From assembly GCA_964519355.1 (NCBI GenBank), contig CAZFJW010000001.1, positions 1-46,793 on the forward strand: a stretch of 46,793 nucleotides of DNA, in the 5' to 3' direction. The stretch is from CAZBEA01 sp964519355. Its GTDB lineage: Bacteria > Patescibacteriota > Microgenomatia > Levybacterales > GWA1-39-11. Position numbers and translations under genes: made by a program. Below are positions 42,268-46,793 of the stretch, in pieces (the first letter of the stretch is position 1; each line of letters starts with the position of its first letter). The notes below the pieces were generated by a model. The model saw nothing but the letters and a program-made list of their open reading frames with translations. It had not been told where the DNA came from and did not search any database.

Positions 42268-43656
42268 ATGAGAAAAAAAATACTGATACTTATACCAATC
42301 TTGCTATTTTTAATTGCACTTCCCGTGTCACTACTTCTGGTTAAAAAGCAGCAAGACACAAGATCACGCGCGAGCACCACAGAAGACATTGTCTTTTCAT
42401 TTGCTCCGAATGACGAAACCACTTTAAAAAATAAAGATATTAGCGTAGACATCATGCTCAATACTCAGAATAAACCAGTTAACACTATTGAGTTTAAATT
42501 AACATACGACAAAGATCTTCTCGAACTAAAATCAACAACAAACGGCACCTCATTTGATTCTATTTTTGGTGATGAAAAAATCAACAACACAACCGGAATA
42601 TTCTACTATGCAGGAACCGGAGACGCGCACCATGATGTTACTGGAACTAACATTAAAATTACTACTCTTCTTTTTCACACAAAAACCCCAACAGCACAAA
42701 ATACAGAAGCAGAACTTGGATTTACAGATCTAAAAGCAGGTGGAGCAGGAACCACCAATCCTATTACACATACAACCGCATTTGATCCAGGTAAAGTCAC
42801 AATTGCGCCAGAAACTGCCTGTGATGCTGATACTGGAAGACCTCTGACGTGTACCTGTGCAGAAGACGGAGAATGTGAGAGTGGAGGATGTGACAGCGGC
42901 GTTTGTGTACCGAGCACTCCTGTTGAGACATGTGAATCACTCCCTCTTCGCCCCGCCGGATGCGTTTGCACTGACCCAGAACAATGTACAAGCAATGTCT
43001 GCGGAGAAGACTCAAAATGCGCAGCAGGTGAGGCGCCAACCGCAACCCCAACAACTACTCCAACCGCAACCCCAACTCCAACCACCGCAGTCATTCCGAC
43101 AGCTACGATATTTCCAACTCCTACACTTATTCCTGGTGAAAAAAGATTTAGAGTAAATATTAGTCTTCCTGGAATTGGGACGGACGAAAATACCACCCCA
43201 ATACATCCTCAGAGAAAGGCAAAAATTCAGGTCTATAACCAAAACGACGAACTTGTAAAGGATCTGAATTCCTCACTGCTCATCGACACGGCTGATTCAA
43301 GATATAAGGCGATCGTAGGTCTTGGCACAACATTCCCAAATGGACCATACCTAGCAAAAGTAAAACTTTCGAACTCACTCTCCAAACAATCCTCAAGCAT
43401 TCTGCCCATTAGTGATTCTTCTACCGCAGACACAACAACAGTTGTCTTCAACGAATCCTTAATACTTGGAGACATAAATCATGACAATGAACTTTCAATT
43501 TTAGACTACAGTCTTTTCCTTGAATGTACAAAAAATGCCATTTGTGATGCATCAGACGAAGGCCAAAAATATGCAGACCTCAACGATGATGGCAAAGTTG
43601 ACGCGAAAGATTTGAATCTGTTATATATAGGGTTTGCGTCAAGAACTGGTGAATAA
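42268..43656 (+). CDS. Surface scaffold: cohesin-like, Cys modules and C-terminal dockerin
   Basis: This 462-residue protein has a membrane segment, then KKQQDTRSRAS and a cohesin-like domain (IEFKLTYDKDLLELKS). Two Cys mini-modules follow (CTCAEDGECESGGC, CVCTDPEQCTSNVC), then a Thr/Pro linker, a beta-sandwich (GEKRFRVNISLPGIG) and a C-terminal dockerin (LGDINHDNELSILDYSLFL, YADLNDDGKVDAKDLNLLY). It starts three bases after the previous gene. Confidence 0.82.
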   Translation: MRKKILILIPILLFLIALPVSLLLVKKQQDTRSRASTTEDIVFSFAPNDETTLKNKDISVDIMLNTQNKPVNTIEFKLTYDKDLLELKSTTNGTSFDSIFGDEKINNTTGIFYYAGTGDAHHDVTGTNIKITTLLFHTKTPTAQNTEAELGFTDLKAGGAGTTNPITHTTAFDPGKVTIAPETACDADTGRPLTCTCAEDGECESGGCDSGVCVPSTPVETCESLPLRPAGCVCTDPEQCTSNVCGEDSKCAAGEAPTATPTTTPTATPTPTTAVIPTATIFPTPTLIPGEKRFRVNISLPGIGTDENTTPIHPQRKAKIQVYNQNDELVKDLNSSLLIDTADSRYKAIVGLGTTFPNGPYLAKVKLSNSLSKQSSSILPISDSSTADTTTVVFNESLILGDINHDNELSILDYSLFLECTKNAICDASDEGQKYADLNDDGKVDAKDLNLLYIGFASRTGE

Positions 43657-43660
43657 TACT

Positions 43661-43689
43661 TTGACAAAAGCCAAATAATCTTTAATACT
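43661..43689 (+). promoter_or_regulatory. Promoter TTGACA-17-AATACT for the last cohesin gene
   Basis: TTGACA (43661-43666) and AATACT (43684-43689) have a 17-base spacer, and the ATG follows seven bases later, so the gene can be expressed separately from the three upstream. Confidence 0.65.
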
Positions 43690-43696
43690 TAAAATT

Positions 43697-44356
43697 ATGC
43701 CAAAAAGAACAATAATGCTAATCGGAATAATTGGACTCATCGCGGTGATTTTAGTTATTGCCGCTTTTGTACAAATGACTAAAAGTCCATCCTCTACCGA
43801 AGCACCCACGAATTCTTCAAAAAATGACAGTACACAAAAAATCGAAACCACTCCTGTTGAGAAAAAGGTTTTACTTTCATTTGACCCCCAACAAGTTACC
43901 AGTGCTTCATTTCCTACAACAAAAGCCAATATTATTGTAGACACTGGTGGCGAAAACATCACGGGAGTCCAAGTCGAATTAGAATACGATCCGACCAAAA
44001 TTACTCGAGTCTCAATTCTACCGCCAACCACCAATAGCCTCTTTGGAACATCCGGACAAGAACTCATAAATACAACAAGGCCTGAAGCCGGACGTATCTC
44101 ATATGCGCTCGTCATTAGTCCCAGTGCAAACGAAGTAAAGGGAATCGGATCTGTTGGTATTTTAGAGTTTCAGGCAGTGTCAGGAGCTGTAGGAACGACT
44201 GAAATAAAATTCTTAGAAAAAAGCCTAGCAACTTCCCTTCGGTCAAAAGAATCTGTACTGAAAGCAACAACCCCACTCACCATTACACTTTCTTCCTCAT
44301 CATCTGCAGGAATTCAAATACAATCTCCTTCTCCGACAATCCCACCAGTACAATAA
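43697..44356 (+). CDS. Membrane-anchored cohesin-like protein
   Basis: This 219-residue protein has one N-terminal membrane helix (IMLIGIIGLIAVILVIAAFV), a Ser/Thr linker and a cohesin-like domain (VLLSFDPQQVTSASFPTTKA, GVQVELEYDPTKITRVSI). A short Ser/Pro tail ends it. It carries no dockerin and no QQDxRxRAS motif, so it resembles the anchors at 22243 and 27142 and could hold dockerin-bearing partners at the membrane. Confidence 0.72.
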   Translation: MPKRTIMLIGIIGLIAVILVIAAFVQMTKSPSSTEAPTNSSKNDSTQKIETTPVEKKVLLSFDPQQVTSASFPTTKANIIVDTGGENITGVQVELEYDPTKITRVSILPPTTNSLFGTSGQELINTTRPEAGRISYALVISPSANEVKGIGSVGILEFQAVSGAVGTTEIKFLEKSLATSLRSKESVLKATTPLTITLSSSSSAGIQIQSPSPTIPPVQ

Positions 44357-44409
44357 GGGCTTTGCGAATATTATGATAAAAGTTCCGAGGAAATTTTTTT
44401 GGATTATTT

Positions 44410-44485
44410 TGGTGGGTGACCGTGGAATCGAACCACGCACCTCTTTCTTATCAGGAAAGCGTTCTAACCGATGAACTAGTCACCC
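44410..44485 (-). tRNA. tRNA-Ile (GAT anticodon), CCA encoded
   Basis: A complete 76-base cloverleaf: acceptor GGGTGAC/GTCACCC, D-arm GTTC/GAAC, anticodon stem CTTTC/GAAAG with loop CTGATAA, T-arm CGTGG/CCACG with TTCGATT, discriminator A and an encoded CCA. Anticodon GAT reads ATC/ATT. Confidence 0.97.
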
Positions 44486-44533
44486 CCAGAACTAGTATTA
44501 TACAAAAACGTGGGTAGCAAAAACAATAAATGA

Positions 44534-44866
44534 TTATTCGAGCAGTTTTTCGAGTTCTTGAGGTGCTTTTCCTGGATCATCCTCACCAGTTTCATAAAAC
44601 ATCATGCAGCGGTCTAAAAAATCCTGATATTCCCATAAAGGTTTGATTTTTTTATCATGAAAGTCTTTTGCCTTGACTGTGTTTGCCGCAATTATCCCAG
44701 CATATGCGCGAACAAGTTCCCGTTCTTTATTCTCAAGAGCACGCCTGAGCATGACAATTCTCCCGGATCTTGAGAGCTTTTTATATGCAGAGCTTTGGAA
44801 CAAAAGCTCCCAGTCCCCTGCATCGATCAAAATACGCAGTTCAACAAAGTCTGACTTATCTTCCAT
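44534..44866 (-). CDS. Hypothetical helical protein, 110 aa
   Basis: This small soluble protein is rich in charged helices (VELRILIDAGDWELLFQSS, RRALENKERELVRAYAGIIA) with an acidic end. Unknown family. It is last in a tight three-gene operon behind two tiny membrane-associated proteins (gap of one base), so it may act at the membrane with them. Confidence 0.6.
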   Translation of the reverse strand: MEDKSDFVELRILIDAGDWELLFQSSAYKKLSRSGRIVMLRRALENKERELVRAYAGIIAANTVKAKDFHDKKIKPLWEYQDFLDRCMMFYETGEDDPGKAPQELEKLLE

Positions 44867-44867
44867 A

Positions 44868-45029
44868 TTAGTACTTACTCACATCTCTTATATTTTGAAT
44901 CATTTTAAACCAAATTATCGCAAATATTGGCTTCATAACCTCATATGTATTTTCAATAATATTTTTCTCGTATCCAAATCCCGCCTTAATACCTTGATAA
45001 ATTTCGCTTGAATATACTGATTCTTTCAT
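44868..45029 (-). CDS. Tiny protein, 53 aa, second gene of a small operon
   Basis: This frame encodes 53 residues beginning MKESVYSSEIYQGIKAGFGY and has one amphipathic/hydrophobic helix (VMKPIFAIIWFKMIQNIRDV). Its ATG overlaps the stop of the upstream 57-residue gene (ATGA), and its stop is one base before the ATG of the 110-residue gene. That spacing is strong evidence for a real gene. Function unknown. Confidence 0.6.
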   Translation of the reverse strand: MKESVYSSEIYQGIKAGFGYEKNIIENTYEVMKPIFAIIWFKMIQNIRDVSKY

Positions 45030-45199
45030 TGTTTCTTGCTTATTCTATTCTGAATTTCATCTCCTGCCATATAACTTAACAGCGAGAAAGCTATAAGAGG
45101 CGCATTTGCCATAAGAATACCAATTACACCCGTCACTATATCAAATTTTTTACTAATTTCTACTCCTCTTTCGATAAAACCATGTTCAGGATTTGCCAT
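45026..45199 (-). CDS. Tiny membrane protein, 57 aa, first gene of a small operon
   Basis: This frame encodes 57 residues beginning MANPEHGFIERGVEISKKF, with one membrane helix (IVTGVIGILMANAPLIAFSL) and a charged end. A TATAAT lies ten bases before the ATG on the minus strand. It is coupled to the next gene by ATGA. The pairing with a second short hydrophobic protein recalls holin-like or small toxin systems, but no family match is visible. Confidence 0.6.
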   Translation of the reverse strand: MANPEHGFIERGVEISKKFDIVTGVIGILMANAPLIAFSLLSYMAGDEIQNRISKKQ

Positions 45200-45284
45200 A
45201 ATATAAAAGATTATAAAACACTATTGAGGATGCAACTTCACAACAACTTAACAATTAAACGCAGATGTATTTAGTGTTTACTTG

Positions 45285-45303
45285 TCCTGAACTTGCTGAA
45301 GGA
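45285..45303. repeat. REP-like palindromic repeat
   Basis: TCCTGAACTTGCTGAAGGA is an imperfect palindrome of the CCTGAGCTTGTCGAAGG type that I recall as a common dispersed repeat. It lies just beyond the tRNA-Cys relic. Confidence 0.45.
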
Positions 45304-45330
45304 GTATTAAGTAATTTGAGGCGCGGAAGG

Positions 45331-45360
45331 TCTGGCAAAGCCATATCTCGCTCCGCGAGA
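45331..45360. repeat. 30-base hairpin insert in the tRNA-Cys relic
   Basis: Contains GGCAAAGCC and TCTCGCTCCGCGAGA, two small hairpins. It separates tRNA bases that are contiguous in the intact copy. Confidence 0.65.
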
Positions 45361-45365
45361 GAATC

Positions 45366-45407
45366 CCTGCCCGCCATCGGCATGCGCCTCAGGCGCTTGC
45401 AGGCGGG
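45366..45407. repeat. 42-base palindromic insert in the tRNA-Cys relic
   Basis: Outer arms CCTGC and GCAGG enclose an inner GCGCCT/AGGCGC hairpin. Only five tRNA bases (45361-45365) separate it from the neighbouring insert. Confidence 0.65.
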
Positions 45408-45422
45408 GGACCCTCGCATAGA

Positions 45423-45442
45423 CCTGCCTGCCGGCAGGCAGG
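45423..45442. repeat. Perfect 20-base palindrome inserted in the tRNA-Cys relic
   Basis: CCTGCCTGCCGGCAGGCAGG is a perfect palindrome that interrupts the relic between ACC and TCTATGC. Its translation (LPAGRQ-type) also explains a spurious open frame here. Confidence 0.75.
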
Positions 45443-45451
45443 GGTTTTGCA

Positions 45452-45703
45452 CTATTTCCCACGTAGCGTTATCAATTCTTGTATTATTTCTCTTCCGTAT
45501 CCTGACTTAAGATATTTTTCAATTTCTCTTGCTTCAATCCTCAAGACACACAGCTCAACATGAATAAGTTCTAAAGGAAGTTTTAATTTTGTTGATCTTA
45601 CCTTGCCCACATTGTGCTCATTAATTCTTCGATCAATGTCACTTGTCATCCCCTTGTATGTAAAATTGAAACGAGGACTGTATAGAATATAGACATAATA
45701 CAT
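45452..45703 (-). CDS. GIY-YIG nuclease, 83 aa, abutting tRNA-Cys
   Basis: This short protein is one GIY-YIG domain. MYYVYILYSPRF supplies the first beta strand, YKGMT stands for the YIG element, DRRINEHN carries the catalytic-type Arg, and IEAREIEKYLKSGYGREI is the usual end of small GIY-YIG proteins. The ATG begins one base after the tRNA-Cys discriminator base, so the start codon is next to the mature tRNA 3' end. The stop codon directly touches the tRNA-Cys relic. There is no separate DNA-binding domain. A longer frame to 45778 only reads through the tRNA and is rejected. Confidence 0.85.
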   Translation of the reverse strand: MYYVYILYSPRFNFTYKGMTSDIDRRINEHNVGKVRSTKLKLPLELIHVELCVLRIEAREIEKYLKSGYGREIIQELITLRGK

Positions 45704-45745
45704 GAGGCGCGGAAGGGAATCGGACCCTCGCATAGAGGTTTTGCA
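45452..45745 (-). mobile_element. Candidate tRNA-anticodon-loop element: tRNA-Cys 3' half plus GIY-YIG gene
   Basis: The unit from U33 of the intact tRNA-Cys (45745) to the GIY-YIG stop (45452) is 294 bases. It is bounded by the tRNA 3'-half sequence on both sides: intact at its start and as the relic after its end. This is what insertion at U33 by an element that carries its own replacement 3' half would leave. Mobility itself is inferred. Confidence 0.55.
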
Positions 45746-45776
45746 GACCCCCGCGTTACCACTTCGCCACCGCGCC
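45705..45776 (-). tRNA. tRNA-Cys (GCA anticodon), CCA not encoded
   Basis: A complete 72-base cloverleaf: acceptor GGCGCGG/CCGCGCC, D-stem GCG/CGC, anticodon stem GGGGT/ACCTC with loop CTGCAAA, T-arm GAGGG/CCCTT with TCCGATT and discriminator T, as expected for Cys. The next bases are CATG, so CCA must be added by enzyme, unlike the tRNA-Ile here. Confidence 0.96.
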
Positions 45777-45830
45777 ATTCGACTAACTCAACATGACCTA
45801 TTTCTTTAGTTATTAAACTAGCAACTCTCG

Positions 45831-45856
45831 CCCTGAGGAGCGTTAGCGACGTAGGG
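45831..45856. repeat. REP-like imperfect palindrome
   Basis: The arms CCCT and AGGG enclose a GCGTTAGCG core. It directly joins the 5' fragment of tRNA-Cys at 45856. Confidence 0.45.
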
Positions 45857-45877
45857 TTACCACTTCGCCACCGCGCC
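45856..45877 (-). pseudogene. 22-base 5' fragment of tRNA-Cys
   Basis: On the minus strand GGCGCGGTGGCGAAGTGGTA and the next two bases are identical to the 5' end of the intact tRNA-Cys, with similar bases also just upstream (TCGAAAT versus TCGAAT). The match stops abruptly at a REP-like palindrome. It is a remnant of a tandem copy or of an earlier rearrangement. Confidence 0.75.
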
Positions 45878-45923
45878 ATTTCGAGCAGAGTTCTAGTTTA
45901 TCATACTTTGAGGCTAAAGACTA

Positions 45924-46793
45924 TCAATCCTGATTATTTTGTATTCCCAAAAAAACCCAAAAAAGAAAAAGTTGAGCAATTGAAAGTGGATTGAAAAATG
46001 CTGTAACAAAAAAAGATAGAAATAACATTTTTCTCCCCCTATCTGACTTGATAAATGATAAAAGAGATAATATTACAAACGACACCAACCCCACGATTCC
46101 AGATGAAACTGCATATTCCAGAAAAATATTATGCATATTATCAACTGAAAAATGAAGATTGGCAGGAAAAATGACCTGTACATTTTCCTGACCATAACCC
46201 AAAAATGGCTTGTTCATAAAGAGCGTTGCGCCCTCTTTCCAAATAATTGATCTATTCTCCCACTCGGAATTCCTTTTTTCCAATAAAGACTGGTCAATTG
46301 TGAGAAAAATGAAAGAATAACTAATCGCACAAATTGCAATAACAAACGCGATACGAACCCATCCTTGCATTTTTTTTATAATATTAAAGTAATACAGAAC
46401 AGTTGTAATCACTACTGCCAAAATTGCACTTCTTGAATCTGTAAGAATAATAGCTATCCCGCACAATAAAATAACAAGCGGCTTAAACCAGTACACTTTA
46501 TGCATATTACCTTTCACAAAAAGAATATACGCAAAAAGCATTACCATATAACCCCCTGCAAAATTCGGATTGCCAAATGTCCCATGATACCTATTTTGAA
46601 AAAGACTAATTGACTCTCCAAAAGTACTAACTAAAAGATATTGACCTATCAACAAAATTGAAAGAAGTGCAAGTTGAACAAAGAGAACATTGTAGATTTT
46701 TATTTTTGCCTGCATTGAAAGAATTCGAACAATCATATATCCATATCCAAAAATTAAATATGTTAAAAATCCCTGAAGTCTATATGAACTCCC
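45924..46793 (-). CDS. O-antigen ligase/polymerase-like membrane protein, 5' end outside window
   Basis: The frame is open to the window edge, so at least 289 residues are encoded here and the true start lies beyond. It has about seven hydrophobic segments and the O-antigen ligase (Wzy_C) features: YHGTFGNPNFAGGYMVM, an LTDSRSAIL segment, and the loop ENRSIIWKEGATLFMNKPFLGYGQENV followed by DNMHNIFLEYAV with the key His. It probably joins or polymerises surface glycans on the outer face of the membrane. Confidence 0.85.
   Translation of the reverse strand, partial: GSSYRLQGFLTYLIFGYGYMIVRILSMQAKIKIYNVLFVQLALLSILLIGQYLLVSTFGESISLFQNRYHGTFGNPNFAGGYMVMLFAYILFVKGNMHKVYWFKPLVILLCGIAIILTDSRSAILAVVITTVLYYFNIIKKMQGWVRIAFVIAICAISYSFIFLTIDQSLLEKRNSEWENRSIIWKEGATLFMNKPFLGYGQENVQVIFPANLHFSVDNMHNIFLEYAVSSGIVGLVSFVILSLLSFIKSDRGRKMLFLSFFVTAFFNPLSIAQLFLFWVFLGIQNNQD

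Larger units (their letters stand above)
45319..45451 (-). pseudogene. Decayed 3' half of a second tRNA-Cys, split by three palindromic inserts
   Basis: Read on the minus strand, this relic starts TGCAAAACC (U33 of the anticodon loop onward) and ends CCTTCCGCGCCT, matching the intact tRNA-Cys 3' half base for base once three inserts are removed. The inserts lie at 45423-45442 (20 bases), 45366-45407 (42 bases) and 45331-45360 (30 bases). The relic begins directly after the stop codon of the GIY-YIG gene. No 5' half is attached, so it cannot be functional. Confidence 0.85.

Noticed and set aside
45255..45452. 65-codon minus-strand frame after the GIY-YIG gene
   Set aside because: It only translates the tRNA-Cys relic, its palindromic inserts and a REP-like repeat (LPAGRS and SASSGQ-type peptides).
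45704..45778. Longer GIY-YIG protein starting inside tRNA-Cys
   Set aside because: The extra residues are a translation of the tRNA; the domain starts naturally at the ATG at 45703.
45646..45879. 77-codon minus-strand frame across tRNA-Cys
   Set aside because: It reads through the tRNA fragment and the intact tRNA; no coding evidence remains.

Overview
The window looks like part of a Candidate Phyla Radiation (Patescibacteria) genome, most likely from the Microgenomates side. That lineage call is an inference from style. Genes are compact, AT-rich and often overlap by ATGA. There are many small unknown proteins and few biosynthetic enzymes, and the surface proteome consists of anchored cohesin-like and dockerin-like proteins with TP-rich linkers. 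TGA acts as a normal stop. The sequence is scaffolded: a 100-N gap lies at 37996-38095, flanked by an exact 55-base duplication that is almost certainly an assembly artefact. The first ~590 bases are GC-rich and look foreign or chimeric.

Layout. 801-6300: response regulator, VTT membrane protein, bactofilin-like surface protein, NMN adenylyltransferase, a small FKBP and several small unknown proteins. 6345-14576: flippase-like membrane protein, TfoX-N protein, EamA transporter, a divergent FabD-like acyltransferase, Crp/Fnr regulator, AlkD, anchored FKBP, M23 peptidase and ZIP transporter. 14684-18140: a DUF1704 metallopeptidase, a FemAB/GNAT-like transferase and a CofE-like glutamyl ligase, a possible amino-acid ligation/removal cassette. 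18221-22148 (minus strand): rpsB-tsf-rseP-frr-recR with a structured rpsB leader. 22243-29791: first surface block, with two anchored cohesin-like proteins, a large Cys-rich protein, two vWA proteins and a shared KGDA-type N-terminal segment. 29836-34699: uppS, a four-helix-bundle protein, glyA, an IMPase-like protein and a CBS-methyltransferase fusion. 34707-39089 (minus strand): dcd-plsC-tmk-dut-thyX-like, a nearly complete dCTP-to-dTDP route; glyA nearby can supply methylene-THF. 39184-44356: second surface block of four genes with cohesin-like and dockerin-like modules and a repeated QQDxRxRAS juxtamembrane motif. 44410-46793: tRNA-Ile, a tiny-protein operon, a tRNA-Cys/GIY-YIG element and a truncated O-antigen ligase-like gene.

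Transcription. For many genes a -10 hexamer sits 5-9 bases before the start codon, often with a TTGACA-like box 17-18 bases upstream or a TGN extension. This implies widespread leaderless mRNAs and fixes several starts, including a GTG at 12484 and a probable ATT at 24340.

Most interesting signal. At 45319-45776 an intact tRNA-Cys is followed one base later by an 83-residue GIY-YIG nuclease gene. Directly after the nuclease stop codon comes a second, decayed copy of the tRNA-Cys 3' half, beginning at U33 of the anticodon loop. This is the arrangement expected of a roughly 294-base element that enters the anticodon loop and restores the tRNA with its own 3' half. The displaced relic later received three small palindromic inserts.
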